Assembly: GCF_001941345.1 (NCBI RefSeq)
Contig: NZ_CP009251.1
Location: 2,108,001-2,172,000, forward strand
Direction: 5' to 3'
DNA length: 64,000 nucleotides
Origin: Corynebacterium stationis
GTDB taxonomy: Bacteria; Actinomycetota; Actinomycetes; Mycobacteriales; Mycobacteriaceae
Shown: positions 35,671-44,773 of the stretch, piece after piece
Numbering within the stretch: position 1 is the first letter of the stretch
Layout: each line of letters begins with the position of its first letter
Program-made: the position numbers and the translations under genes
The notes under the pieces: generated by a model
Told to the model about the DNA's origin: nothing
Seen by the model: only the letters and a program-made list of their open reading frames with translations
The model's database searches: none

Positions 35671-35689
35671 CTAAAACAAGCCGTTGATT

Positions 35690-36829
35690 CTAAGCATCAG
35701 AGCTAAACCGCACACCAGCGTCCGGAATATCTACACCGGGGAAGATTCGCATCCCATTGAGCAATTCACACCGCGCGCCGATAAGCGCGCCTTCACCAAT
35801 GACGCAGTCTTCAATATGGGCATTCGCGCCAATGCGCGCCCCGGAAGCAATAATGGAATTGGCGATATGGGCGCCAGGTTCAATGGTCACGCCATCGAAG
35901 ATGACGGTGCCATCAAGGCGGCAGCCCGCACCAATTTCACTGCCCCGGCCAACTGAGGTGCCAGAAAGCAAGAGCACCCCACCGGCAACGCCTGCAGATG
36001 GATCCACCAGGGATTCACCAGTCTTGCCTTCCAGCAGTGGCGAGTGTGCAATTCCGCGGACCAGATCTGAGGAACCGCGAACAAAGTCATCGGGACGGCC
36101 CATATCCCGCCAGTAGGAATTATCCACGTGACCAAAGACTTTGTAGCCTTCTTCCAACACACCTGGGAAGGTCTCGCGCTCCACGGAAACCACGCGGTTT
36201 TCTGGAATGGTGGCAATAAGGTCTTTTTTAAAGACGTAGCATCCAGCGTTGATCTGATTGGTCGGAGGATCTTCAGTCTTTTCCAAAAACTCCAGCACTC
36301 GGCCATCGTCATCAGTTGGCACGCAGCCAAAGGCACGTGGGTCACGCACATTGAGAAGATGCATGGTCAAGTCCGCATCTTTGCTGTGGTGGGTATCCAG
36401 GATGCCGCCGAGGTCCATCCCGGACAAAATGTCACCATTAAAGACCATGACGGTGTCATGGCGCAGGTGGTCATAGACATTGCGAATACCGCCGCCGGTG
36501 CCTAGCGCGGTGTCTTCGACAACGTATTCAATCTCTAAGCCCATGTCTGAGCCGTCGCCGAAGTACTCTTCAAAAATTTCCGCTTTAAAAGAGGTCGACA
36601 TCACTACGTGTGTGATGCCGGCGGCTTTAATACGTGCCAGCAAGTGCTGCAGGAAAGGGTGATTGGCAGTCGGCAGCATGGGTTTTGGGGTACCGATGGT
36701 CAATGGGCGCAAGCGGGTGCCGCGTCCTCCGACCAAAATCACCGCGTCTACTGCCCGCGTGGTGGCAGGCTGCACATCAGCGACACCTGAATTATCGTCG
36801 CTTGCTGCGCCGTGAACGCTATTCGCCAT
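35690..36829 (-). CDS. manC: Mannose-1-phosphate guanylyltransferase (ManC/RmlA2 type)
   Basis: The 379-residue nucleotidyltransferase has the GTP-binding signature GGRGTRLRPLT (about residues 33-43) with PKPMLP, the metal Asp in FNGDI, and a C-terminal left-handed beta-helix of hexapeptide repeats (SVGRGSEIGAGCRL, IIASGARIGANAHI). It makes GDP-mannose from GTP and mannose-1-phosphate, the donor for PIM, lipomannan and glycoproteins; corynebacterial annotation often calls it rmlA2. It follows wbbL by 87 bases in the same direction. The N-terminus (about 25 residues) is a non-conserved extension. Confidence 0.9.
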   Translation of the reverse strand: MANSVHGAASDDNSGVADVQPATTRAVDAVILVGGRGTRLRPLTIGTPKPMLPTANHPFLQHLLARIKAAGITHVVMSTSFKAEIFEEYFGDGSDMGLEIEYVVEDTALGTGGGIRNVYDHLRHDTVMVFNGDILSGMDLGGILDTHHSKDADLTMHLLNVRDPRAFGCVPTDDDGRVLEFLEKTEDPPTNQINAGCYVFKKDLIATIPENRVVSVERETFPGVLEEGYKVFGHVDNSYWRDMGRPDDFVRGSSDLVRGIAHSPLLEGKTGESLVDPSAGVAGGVLLLSGTSVGRGSEIGAGCRLDGTVIFDGVTIEPGAHIANSIIASGARIGANAHIEDCVIGEGALIGARCELLNGMRIFPGVDIPDAGVRFSSDA

Positions 36830-36916
36830 GGAGGCAACCTTTCAGTTCTTGATGAGGTAGTGAATAAATTGTATGCGTTGTCAGCCATTTTGCGCGCTAC
36901 GGCGCGGGCTTTAGCT

Positions 36917-37822
36917 TTAAGAACTAAGCAGTCTAGAACGAACCTGCAGGCCGGTTTTAATTACCCACCGCAACGGCGCCTGCCACGGCTTTGGATACCG
37001 GTCAGAAATGAATCGGTATGCAGAATCATGGTGGGCACGCAGCATCTTTTTGGAATGCACGGCCGTGGAATGTCCTTGCGCGTGATTAATCGTGGCATCT
37101 GGGCAGAAGATATTAAGGTAGCCCGCACGGCTCATCCGGTCTGCTAAGTCGATGTCTTCGAGATACATAAAGTAGCGCTCATCAAAGCCACCAATGGCAT
37201 CGAAAGCATCCCAGCGTACTAACAAGCAAGAGCCTGATAGCCAGCCTGAAACCCTTTCGGTATCCATATCATCATCGTCGCGGTAGGCCCGAGACCACGG
37301 ATTTGAAGGCCAGATATCAGCAAAGATCGCATGCCCAATGCCATTTATAATGCTGGGGATAGCACGTGCCGAAGGATAAATTGTGCCATCCGGCTCCACG
37401 ATCTTTGGCCCTACGGAACCAGCTTTGTTCCATCTGCGGGCACAAGAAATTAGCTTGTCGATGCTTCCCGCGTTAAATTCCACATCCGGATTCACCAGGA
37501 GAAGATATTCTGTATCTATCTCCCCGGCTTCCCGCATAGGGCGCAAAGCGTTAGCCCCCGCGTTCATGCCGCCGCCATAGCCAAGGTTGCCACCGGTATC
37601 TAGAAACTCCACCCACTCGTACTGCTGGGCTGTCTGCTCGGGCACGCCATCAGTAGAACCGTTGTCCGCGAGAACAACGCGCGCTTTTTGGGACACCGCA
37701 GTAGGAATGGAGTCGATAAAGCGGCCGAGGTACTCGCCCGGTGAATAGGTCACCGTGACAATCCCCAGCGGCGCCCGGTTGCCCGGTTCGCTTGGTGTGG
37801 AAAAAGAAGTTGAGTCGTTCAC
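36917..37822 (-). CDS. wbbL: Rhamnosyltransferase WbbL-like
   Basis: The 301-residue family 2 glycosyltransferase transfers rhamnose to GlcNAc-PP-decaprenol, making the linker between peptidoglycan and arabinogalactan. It has the GT-A start VTVTYSPGEYL, NGSTDG, NPDVEF with the metal-binding Asp, and YLEDIDLADR with the catalytic acidic residues. Start is uncertain: GTG 37822 follows AAGGG by five bases and gives a length like relatives; ATG 37855 or TTG 37864 would add 11 or 14 residues. It precedes manC and diverges from the lcp gene. Confidence 0.9.
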   Translation of the reverse strand: MNDSTSFSTPSEPGNRAPLGIVTVTYSPGEYLGRFIDSIPTAVSQKARVVLADNGSTDGVPEQTAQQYEWVEFLDTGGNLGYGGGMNAGANALRPMREAGEIDTEYLLLVNPDVEFNAGSIDKLISCARRWNKAGSVGPKIVEPDGTIYPSARAIPSIINGIGHAIFADIWPSNPWSRAYRDDDDMDTERVSGWLSGSCLLVRWDAFDAIGGFDERYFMYLEDIDLADRMSRAGYLNIFCPDATINHAQGHSTAVHSKKMLRAHHDSAYRFISDRYPKPWQAPLRWVIKTGLQVRSRLLSS

Positions 37823-38007
37823 GATGGCCCTTAGCGTACCCAAGCTTTCCGCCATCCATCGCAATTGACACTGTGCGTCGTATAACTATGTGATGGGTAC
37901 CTCCCCCGCGTGTTTTCACGGCTACTTAGCTGCATTGATTGTCACTTGCGCGCTAATAGAGGCGCTTGGCGCAGGCGCCGGGGAGAATCATTATGCGGTT
38001 TTCATGG

Positions 38008-38023
38008 TTCTATGCCATAGAAT
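38008..38023 (+). promoter_or_regulatory. -10 hexamer TAGAAT of lcp within a palindrome
   Basis: TTCTAT-GCC-ATAGAA (38008-38022) is a perfect 6-bp inverted repeat and contains the -10 TAGAAT at 38018-38023, 50 bases before GTG 38073. A repressor bound here would block transcription. Confidence 0.5.
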
Positions 38024-38072
38024 GATGGATCTTAAACCCTGCCCGCTTAGATAATTGGGAAGCGAAATATAA

Positions 38073-39719
38073 GTGAGCTCTGAGAATTTCCGGAAGGCGC
38101 GCGATATCCAGCCTGCGCCAACGAGTGCTCCGGTGACAACTCAGACAGGTTCTGCAGCAGTGAAAACAATCATTGCGCTCTTGTCTGTCATCGTGCTGTT
38201 GGTATCAGGTGTTGGTTATTTTACCGTCGGCCGCCTTGGCGGAGGAATGTCTTCTGCCTCTAATCTGAACTTGGGCGGTGACGGAAATGGCGGCCAGGGC
38301 TTTAAAGATAACGTCGATGGTGCAGTCGATATTTTGCTCGTTGGTTCAGACTCCCGCTCAGATGCGCACGGCAACCGTTTGTCTGATGAGGAACTTGCGG
38401 CACTTCACGCCGGTGTTGATGATGGCGAAGAAAACACCGACACCATAATGGTTATCCGCGTGCCTGACGATGGCTCGCGTGCCACCGCCGTGTCGATTCC
38501 TCGTGATACCTATGTTCATGATGCGGAGCACGGCAACATGAAGATCAACGGTGTATACGCAGCACACAAGTCCGCCAAAGTCGATGAATTGGTGACTGCC
38601 AATGAAGCTGCCTCGGATGATTCCGAGAAGCTTTCTGAAAAAGAAATCGAACAGGCCGGCGTTGATGCCGGTCGTGCTGCCTTGCTCGATACCATTCGCG
38701 GGCTGACAGATATTGAAATTGACCACTACGCCGAGGTCGGCCTTCTAGGCTTTGTGCTGCTGACCAACGCTGTGGACGGTGTCGATGTCTGTCTTAACAA
38801 TGCAGTTGATGACCCAATGTCTGGCGCTAAGTTCCCTGCTGGCGAATCGACGCTCGATGGCGCTGAAGCTTTGTCCTTTGTCCGTCAACGCTACGGCCTG
38901 CCACGCAATGACTTAGACCGCATCGTTCGCCAGCAGGCGTTTATGGCGTCTTTGGTTAATAAGGTGCTTTCCACTGGCACGCTAACTTCGCCTGGAAAAT
39001 TGAGCAAGATTTCGGAAGCTGTGGAACGCTCGGTGATCATTGATGAGAACTGGGATGTGATGGGCTTTGCTACACAGATGGCTAATCTCGCTGGTGGCAA
39101 TGTCACCTTCAACACCATTCCGGTTACTTCTGTTGATGGCACCGGTGACTATGGCGAATCTATCGTGACCGTGGATCCGAACCAGGTGCACAAGTTCTTC
39201 GAGGACTTGGCAGTAGCCGATCCTTCTTCGGAAGCACCTGCTCCAGAAGAAAAGCCTGCCGACGAAGAATCTTCAGATACCGGCGAAACGCCAGTGGCAG
39301 ATGATCTTTCCCTGCACGTGCTCAACGCCGGCACCGTCTCTGGTATGGCCAGTGGCTTGGCAGCATGGCTCGAGAAAACTGGCTACACCATCGAAGAGAC
39401 CTCGAATGCGATGCCAGGGGTTTACTTCGAGTCCCAAATCGTCACCGCAGATCCTTCCGACCCACGCGCCATCGCGCTTTCTGAGCAGCTCGGTGGCTTG
39501 CCTATTACCGCTAATGAAGGCCTCGATGCTTCTTCCTTGGTAGTTGTCACCGCTGATGACTACACCGGTCCTTTGGATGAATCCGAGACCGAACCTGAGA
39601 CCTCACAAAATGAGCCAAGTCCAGAGGACACCGTCGGTACCCCAGGCGAGGACTTCGGTGCTGCAGAAGTCAGCCCAGAAATTGACGCTGGCGGCGATGG
39701 CCCACGCTGTGTAAACTAA
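38073..39719 (+). CDS. lcpA: LCP-family ligase, LcpA-like, with LytR_C domain
   Basis: The 548-residue protein has a cytoplasmic basic tail, one membrane helix (residues 32-50), a large LytR-CpsA-Psr catalytic domain (VDILLVGSDSR; TIMVIRV; VSIPRDTYV; FVRQRYGL with conserved Arg residues) and a C-terminal LytR_C domain (about 410-510) followed by an acidic tail. LCP enzymes attach arabinogalactan to peptidoglycan; LcpA is the essential one in C. glutamicum. GTG 38073 follows GGAAG. It lies divergent to wbbL, which makes the linker it transfers. Confidence 0.93.
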   Translation: MSSENFRKARDIQPAPTSAPVTTQTGSAAVKTIIALLSVIVLLVSGVGYFTVGRLGGGMSSASNLNLGGDGNGGQGFKDNVDGAVDILLVGSDSRSDAHGNRLSDEELAALHAGVDDGEENTDTIMVIRVPDDGSRATAVSIPRDTYVHDAEHGNMKINGVYAAHKSAKVDELVTANEAASDDSEKLSEKEIEQAGVDAGRAALLDTIRGLTDIEIDHYAEVGLLGFVLLTNAVDGVDVCLNNAVDDPMSGAKFPAGESTLDGAEALSFVRQRYGLPRNDLDRIVRQQAFMASLVNKVLSTGTLTSPGKLSKISEAVERSVIIDENWDVMGFATQMANLAGGNVTFNTIPVTSVDGTGDYGESIVTVDPNQVHKFFEDLAVADPSSEAPAPEEKPADEESSDTGETPVADDLSLHVLNAGTVSGMASGLAAWLEKTGYTIEETSNAMPGVYFESQIVTADPSDPRAIALSEQLGGLPITANEGLDASSLVVVTADDYTGPLDESETEPETSQNEPSPEDTVGTPGEDFGAAEVSPEIDAGGDGPRCVN

Positions 39720-39738
39720 GCCTTTCCGCTCATCAATA

Positions 39739-39789
39739 CCCCGCTGTGCTGCCCGTTTGAGATTTACAACGGAGCGCCAGCGGGGTTTT
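39739..39789 (+). terminator. Branched terminator of lcp
   Basis: Outer stem CCCCGCTG/CAGCGGGG (39739-39746, 39778-39785), inner stem CCGTT/AACGG (39753-39757, 39768-39772), then TTTTG. Confidence 0.85.
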
Positions 39790-39792
39790 GCC

Positions 39793-39798
39793 TACGAT
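39793..39798 (+). promoter_or_regulatory. -10 hexamer TACGAT of TIGR03089 gene
   Basis: TACGAT lies eight nt before ATG 39807, without a ribosome binding site. Confidence 0.45.
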
Positions 39799-39806
39799 GG
39801 GCAGTT

Positions 39807-40523
39807 ATGGACATGCTTAATCATTTATTAAACGCCGATGCTGCAGCTCCCCGCCTAACCGTTTATAACGAATCCACGGGCGCCCGCATGGATTTCTCTG
39901 CGCAGACTTTGGAAAATTGGGTCGCCAAGATTGCCAATATGTTAGAAGAAGAGCTGGAATTAGATGATGACTCTGCTCTGCTGATTGATTTACCCGTCAC
40001 TTGGCAAGCCGCTGTTATCGCGCTGGGCGCCTTGGCTGCTGGCATCAAATTTGATTTCGCGAATTCCTCGTTAGCAGATGATGACGCTGATGCGGCATCG
40101 CAGCTTCAAGCAGATGCGGTCTTTACTTCCCCCGATAAATTTGATCTCTACAGCGTCGGTGATGTCGCTACCTCCTTTGATGGATCCGCGCCTGATATTG
40201 TTTTAGTTACCGACGATCCTTTTGGCCGTGGCGTCGTTGAAGCCGGCGGGGAGCTTCCTTCAGGAGCTATCGATTTCGGACCTACCGTACGGTTTTATGG
40301 CGATGACTACTTTGGTCAAACAACGCCTTTGCCCGAGCTTTTCCCTGATGCAGGTTCGGCCTCCCGACTACTGTCGACGGGCTGGCATGACAAAGAAGGA
40401 TTTACAGTCAGCGTTTTGCATCCCCTCGCCGCCGGTGGATCTGCCGTGGTGGTTTCTGGTCTAACTACCGCCGAGCGTTTGCAGCAAATCGCGGATAATG
40501 AAAACACCACGTCACGCCTCTAG
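39807..40523 (+). CDS. TIGR03089 family protein
   Basis: The 238-residue protein resembles the N-terminal part of an AMP-binding enzyme (adenylate-forming family): DFSAQTLENWVAKIANML, LLIDLPVTWQAAVIALGALAAG. It lacks the P-loop and the C-terminal half of these ligases. TIGR03089 proteins follow the lcp gene in many Mycobacteriales (Rv3268 position). Function unknown; a truncated, probably non-catalytic acyl-adenylate-like fold is the best description. Its stop shares a CTAG with the convergent DUF1801 gene. Confidence 0.82.
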   Translation: MDMLNHLLNADAAAPRLTVYNESTGARMDFSAQTLENWVAKIANMLEEELELDDDSALLIDLPVTWQAAVIALGALAAGIKFDFANSSLADDDADAASQLQADAVFTSPDKFDLYSVGDVATSFDGSAPDIVLVTDDPFGRGVVEAGGELPSGAIDFGPTVRFYGDDYFGQTTPLPELFPDAGSASRLLSTGWHDKEGFTVSVLHPLAAGGSAVVVSGLTTAERLQQIADNENTTSRL

Positions 40524-41185
40524 CAATCGTTGGGACCATGCTCCCAGGATTCGCGAATAAGTACCTCTAATACTTCTAGGTCAATGTCTTCCGGTTTATT
40601 GACATAAACACAGGAAGCGCCAGTGGTGTGCTTACCTAGCTGCGTGCTGAGTTCATCCCAGCGTGGGCTTTCTTGTATTCCGTAAAGCGATAGCTTCGCA
40701 TTACGCGGTGAGAAGCCCACCCGAAAGGTATCTCCCTCGCGCCCAGTTGCATATTTATAGTGTGCTTCACCGTAGCCGATCATGGACGGCCCCCACAGCC
40801 GTGGTGCATCACCTGTGGCACGTGCGAATATCTCCAGTAGCAGTGCTGCATGGTCTACGCGCCGGCCCTCCAGAGTGGAAAGATACGCCTGCAGATCATC
40901 GTCGCTACCAGCATGGGTTTTAATGTCTTTATCTTGGACACCGGTATGACCAATTGTCCACTGGTTCTTACTTGGGCTGGGCTCGGGGATGTTGCCGCTA
41001 AGGCTGAGACCTTGCGCGACAAGAGCTGCTTGCAAGCGCTCTAAACCCCGCTTGCCGATGCCGTGCATCGCCAGCAAGTCCTGATAGTTTGCACCATGGA
41101 GTGACTCTAGGTTTGGATAGCCATTCTCGGCCAGGGCTTGGCGTGCAGGTCTACCAACACCTGAGACATCTTCAAATTCAGTCAT
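40520..41185 (-). CDS. DUF1801 protein with helix-hairpin-helix start
   Basis: The 221-residue protein joins an N-terminal helix-hairpin-helix region (about residues 5-60: VGRPARQALAENGYPNL, MHGIGKRGLERLQ) to a C-terminal DUF1801/YdhG-like domain (about 100-221: YKYATGREGDTFRVGFSPR, LGKHTTGASCVYVNK). DUF1801 domains are SufE/CyaY-like folds of unknown function; the HhH hints at nucleic acid contact. ATG 41185 has TAGGCT seven bases upstream; the upstream start adds only six residues. Convergent with TIGR03089 with a four-base overlap. Confidence 0.8.
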   Translation of the reverse strand: MTEFEDVSGVGRPARQALAENGYPNLESLHGANYQDLLAMHGIGKRGLERLQAALVAQGLSLSGNIPEPSPSKNQWTIGHTGVQDKDIKTHAGSDDDLQAYLSTLEGRRVDHAALLLEIFARATGDAPRLWGPSMIGYGEAHYKYATGREGDTFRVGFSPRNAKLSLYGIQESPRWDELSTQLGKHTTGASCVYVNKPEDIDLEVLEVLIRESWEHGPNDC

Positions 41186-41192
41186 GACTCTA

Positions 41193-41198
41193 AGCCTA
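41193..41198 (-). promoter_or_regulatory. -10 hexamer TAGGCT of DUF1801 gene
   Basis: TAGGCT on the minus strand, seven nt before ATG 41185. Confidence 0.5.
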
Positions 41199-41316
41199 AA
41201 CAATGCCCGTCAGCTGCAACAGCATTCTTTCCGCCAGCTCCCGATTGCCCAATGCAATTACGGTGCGCGTACGCTATGGTGCGGTTCTATACACGCCGAA
41301 GAAAGGCTAGCCCGAA

Positions 41317-42054
41317 GTGGACATCATTTTCTCCCATGACGCACTGCCCTATATCTTCTTAGGGCTTATCATCTTTGTTGGTGCGACCGTCCAAGGTGTT
41401 ATTGGCTTCGGGCTCGGGACCATCTCAACGCCCATCATGGCGCTTTTGAAACCAGATTTGGTTCCTGTTGTCGTGCTCTGTCTAGCTTTTATCATCGCAT
41501 GTTCCACTTTGCATCGTGCGTGGGCAGAAACTGACTGGAAGATGGTGTTATATTCCAACATCGCCCGTCTTCCCGGCACTTTCTTGGCGGTATGGGCACT
41601 GGCGGTGTTATCGACTAATTCGCTGCAGCTGTTTATTGGTTGCGCGGTCATCTTCACCATGGTCTTGAGCTCTTTGGGTTGGACTCCCAAGGTCAATGCC
41701 GGAAACACCGTTATCGCTGGTGTGCTGTCCGGCTTTCTCGGTACCTCCACTTCAATTGGTGGCCCACCCATGGCGCTGTTAATGAAGACCTTTAATCCTG
41801 CCAAAGCCCGCGGCACCCTCGCCGCTACATTCGTGTTCGGCAGTATTGTCTCCATGGTTACCTTGGCACTTGGTGGCCAAGTGACCACATATCAGTTGAA
41901 ATATGCGCTGATTTACTTACCGCTGGCCGTCTTAGGGCTGGTGGCAGCGAACTACTTTAATCGCTTTGTTGATCGCAAAGTTCTCAACCGGATGGTGGTC
42001 ATTGTCTCCATCGGAGCATCAATAGTACTCATTGCCCAGTCGCTTGTGGGCTAA
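41317..42054 (+). CDS. TauE/SafE family permease
   Basis: The 245-residue membrane protein shows about seven hydrophobic segments and the paired family motifs GVIGFGLGTISTPIM and GFLGTSTSIGGPPMALL. Family members export or import sulfite, sulfonates or other organic anions. It is a second TauE/SafE gene in the window, only distantly like cysZ. GTG 41317 has GAAAGG some distance upstream, so the start is fairly but not fully sure. No operon partner; SSADH follows after 100 bases on its own ribosome binding site. Confidence 0.85.
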   Translation: MDIIFSHDALPYIFLGLIIFVGATVQGVIGFGLGTISTPIMALLKPDLVPVVVLCLAFIIACSTLHRAWAETDWKMVLYSNIARLPGTFLAVWALAVLSTNSLQLFIGCAVIFTMVLSSLGWTPKVNAGNTVIAGVLSGFLGTSTSIGGPPMALLMKTFNPAKARGTLAATFVFGSIVSMVTLALGGQVTTYQLKYALIYLPLAVLGLVAANYFNRFVDRKVLNRMVVIVSIGASIVLIAQSLVG

Positions 42055-42155
42055 CGCACATACGAATGGCTAATGAACAGCTAAATTCTTGTCCCACAGA
42101 TCTATATTTCAGGCTAAAGTGGAGGAGGTCAAGAAAGTTTATGAAGGAGATTTAA

Positions 42156-43631
42156 ATGACTGCAAACATCTCAAAGGTCTTGTCCCGCGTTCCAACCGGC
42201 TTATTAATTAATGGCCAGTGGGTTGACGCACAGGACGGCGCAACCTTTGATGTGGAAAACCCTGCGACCGGTGAAGTTATTGCAACGCTTGCTTCTGCAG
42301 GTGAAGCGGATGCAATGGCTGCACTGGATGCAGCTTGTGCAGTTCAAGACGAGTGGGCAGCAACTTCTCCACGTGAGCGCTCCGCAATTTTGTCCCGCGC
42401 TTTCGACCTGGTTCAAGAGCGCGCGGAAACCTTCGCCACCTTGATGACCTTGGAAATGGGCAAGCCTTTGGCTGAAGCCCGCGGCGAGGTCACCTACGGC
42501 GGCGAATTCCTGCGCTGGTTTGCTGAGGAAGCAGTCCGTGATTACGGCCGTTCCTTCCCAGCTCCTGAAGGCACCCTCAACATGATTACCCGCCGCAAGC
42601 CAGTTGGTCCGTGCTTGCTGATTACTCCATGGAACTTCCCACTGGCAATGGCAACGCGCAAGGTTGCTCCAGCTGTAGCGGCTGGCTGCACCATGGTACT
42701 CAAGGCTGCAAAGCTCACCCCATTGACCGCGCAGTACTTCGCTCAGACGATGATCGATGCTGGTCTGCCAGCAGGCGTTCTCAACGTTGTCTGCGGTAAC
42801 TCTGCCTCCGCAATCTCTGGCCCAGTCATGGCAGACTCCCGTCTGCGCAAGGTGTCTTTCACTGGTTCTACCCCAGTGGGCAAGACCTTGCTCAAGGCTG
42901 CTGCAGATAACGTTCTGCGCACCTCCATGGAGCTCGGCGGCAACGCACCATTTATTGTCTTTGAAGACGCCGACATTGACCAGGCCGTCGAAGGCGCAAT
43001 GGGAGCCAAGATGCGCAACATCGGTGAAGCTTGCACCGCTGCTAACCGCTTCATCGTCCACGAGTCTGTCGCTGAAGAGTTCTCCAAGAAGTTCGCTGAC
43101 AAGATTGCGGCATTGAACCTCGGCAATGGCCTTGAAGAAGGCATCACTTGCGGCCCACTGGTTGAGAAGAAGGCTCAGGATTCCATCGCATCCTTCGTTG
43201 ATGATGCCGTGGAAAAGGGCGCGACGGTTCTCGTTGGTGGAGAAAAGCTTGAGGGCGCTGGCTACTTCTACAAGCCAACCGTACTGACCAATGTCTCTCC
43301 CGACATGCGCGTTACGCAGGAAGAGATCTTCGGACCAGTAGCGCCAATCATCACTTTCTCAGAGGAGGATGAAGCACTCAAGATTGCCAATGACACCGAG
43401 TTCGGGCTGGCATCTTATGTCTACACCGAAAGCATCGACCGCATGTTCCGTGTCGCTGATGGCCTGGAATTCGGCCTCATGGGCGCGAACGCTGGTGTCA
43501 TCTCTAACGCCGCTGCCCCATTCGGTGGCGTAAAGCAGTCCGGCATGGGCCGCGAAGGCGGCGCCGAGGGCATCGAGGAATACACCACGGTGCAGTACAT
43601 CGGTATCCGCAATGCTTACGCTAACAAGTAA
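42156..43631 (+). CDS. gabD: Succinate-semialdehyde/aldehyde dehydrogenase, GabD type
   Basis: The 491-residue NAD(P)-dependent aldehyde dehydrogenase has the N-terminal GQWVDA start, the conserved TPWNFPLAM, the FTGSTPVGK coenzyme loop, ELGGNAPFIV with the catalytic Glu, and GEACTAANRF with the nucleophile Cys at about residue 292. It most resembles GabD, which oxidises succinic semialdehyde to succinate in GABA or 4-hydroxybutyrate breakdown; substrate is inferred. The ATG follows GAAGGAG. It stands alone with a terminator after it. Confidence 0.88.
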   Translation: MTANISKVLSRVPTGLLINGQWVDAQDGATFDVENPATGEVIATLASAGEADAMAALDAACAVQDEWAATSPRERSAILSRAFDLVQERAETFATLMTLEMGKPLAEARGEVTYGGEFLRWFAEEAVRDYGRSFPAPEGTLNMITRRKPVGPCLLITPWNFPLAMATRKVAPAVAAGCTMVLKAAKLTPLTAQYFAQTMIDAGLPAGVLNVVCGNSASAISGPVMADSRLRKVSFTGSTPVGKTLLKAAADNVLRTSMELGGNAPFIVFEDADIDQAVEGAMGAKMRNIGEACTAANRFIVHESVAEEFSKKFADKIAALNLGNGLEEGITCGPLVEKKAQDSIASFVDDAVEKGATVLVGGEKLEGAGYFYKPTVLTNVSPDMRVTQEEIFGPVAPIITFSEEDEALKIANDTEFGLASYVYTESIDRMFRVADGLEFGLMGANAGVISNAAAPFGGVKQSGMGREGGAEGIEEYTTVQYIGIRNAYANK

Positions 43632-43643
43632 GAGCTAGAAACA

Positions 43644-43686
43644 ACAATGTCCGCTGCGCTCCTTCTGGGAGCACAGCGGACATTGT
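43644..43686 (+). terminator. Terminator of gabD
   Basis: Arms ACAATGTCCGCTGCGCTCC and GGGAGCACAGCGGACATTGT form a stem of about 19 pairs with one mismatch, loop TTCT, followed by CTTTTATTT. Confidence 0.9.
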
Positions 43687-43724
43687 CTTTTATTTAATAA
43701 TGAACGCTACATCACGGCCAGCGC

Positions 43725-44324
43725 TTAGCGCTTTGATTTTGCACGATCGTCTTGTGCAGGTGCCGCAGCAATATCTCCTACGTTTCCATTGGCTGCTTTG
43801 GACTTAGACTTTGCAGCAGATTGCTTACGTACTTCCTTGGTAAGAAATACGATGGCCACAATCACGATAGCAAAAACCACAATCAAGCCTAGCGCGGGAA
43901 CAATGCCGTCACCGGTGAATATCGCGAGGACGGCACTCCACCCCGCAAGGCCAACGCCGCTGTAGATGGTCGCCCAAGCAATTGCGCCTGGGATCTGCGC
44001 AACGGTGAATTTCCACCACTGGATACGAACCAGGCCTGCCGCGGCAAGCACGGCAGTTTGCAGGCCGACAGTGAGATAGCTCAGTGGCACGGCGACGACA
44101 CCGATCTTATGAACGAGGGTTCGCCCTGTCTTTGTTCTATCGCTATTGAGCCAGGCTTTAATTTTGGCCCATTTACTATCGTGTTCTTCTTCAGAGCCCA
44201 CATGCGTTGCTGCGCTGGAGGCGCCTCGTCCTATCCAGTAGGTCCCCTGGCCGCGCAAGGTACCGAGGACATACATGAATATCCAGGCTCCCCAGAATGG
44301 GAAGTTCGACAGCATTTCATCCAT
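43725..44324 (-). CDS. DedA/SNARE-associated-like membrane protein
   Basis: With ATG 44324 the protein has 199 residues, a hydrophobic N-terminal helix, further segments near 75-100, 105-130 and 135-160, and a basic Lys/Ala tail. The GRGASSAATHVG loop and the pattern GQGTYWIGRG...KIGVVAVPLSYLTVG...PGAIAWATIYSGVG follow the DedA domain (G-x-F/Y-RxxP-x-G region). DedA proteins are membrane lipid scramblases or transporters. Upstream in-frame starts add 12 unlikely residues; GGAG is about 10 bases before the chosen ATG. Single gene, divergent from tetR. Confidence 0.78.
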   Translation of the reverse strand: MDEMLSNFPFWGAWIFMYVLGTLRGQGTYWIGRGASSAATHVGSEEEHDSKWAKIKAWLNSDRTKTGRTLVHKIGVVAVPLSYLTVGLQTAVLAAAGLVRIQWWKFTVAQIPGAIAWATIYSGVGLAGWSAVLAIFTGDGIVPALGLIVVFAIVIVAIVFLTKEVRKQSAAKSKSKAANGNVGDIAAAPAQDDRAKSKR

Positions 44325-44592
44325 ACAGCACTCGCTCCAACCAGTTCTACAAGGAATCACTCCAAGTACATTAAGCCTTAGCTTACCGAAGTAACCCTAA
44401 GGAACCACAAATCTTAATTTCGCTGAAAGATAAAGCACGCCTTTGCCTCAGGAATCCATACAGCCTGTGAACAATGACGGGAGAATACCCCCATACCGTT
44501 TAATGAATAAATATCAGCTAACAGCAAACGCGCAGAAAAGTCACTACAAACTTTAACTTTATTGCCTGAGAAAACCGTGGTTAATCATATCC

Positions 44593-44610
44593 ATCGTTTC
44601 TTCAAACGAT
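44593..44610. promoter_or_regulatory. Inverted repeat between dedA and tetR
   Basis: ATCGTTT-CTTC-AAACGAT (7-bp arms, 4-base spacer) in the 449-bp region 44325-44773, which otherwise shows no convincing gene. It is 150 bases before the TetR -10 box and could be a TetR operator or small hairpin. Confidence 0.45.
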
Positions 44611-44760
44611 TGCAAATAACTGAAGTTGATGACACCGACACAAGACGAAATGCAACCTACGCCACACCCGGCTACCCCCGCATAGAGCTTAAAGTTGCTG
44701 CGTGTACCCATAATAGGTATCTGCCTTCGCCAAAAGCCTGCTGCGAACCCCACAAGTTTG

Positions 44761-44766
44761 TATTCT
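44761..44766 (+). promoter_or_regulatory. -10 hexamer TATTCT of tetR
   Basis: TATTCT lies seven nt before GTG 44774, deciding this start over GTG 44798. Confidence 0.55.
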
Positions 44767-44773
44767 TGAACTC

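Noticed and set aside
42204..43061. 285-codon frame opposite gabD
   Set aside because: Antisense to an aldehyde dehydrogenase with conserved motifs; Trp/His/Cys-rich translation typical of a shadow frame.
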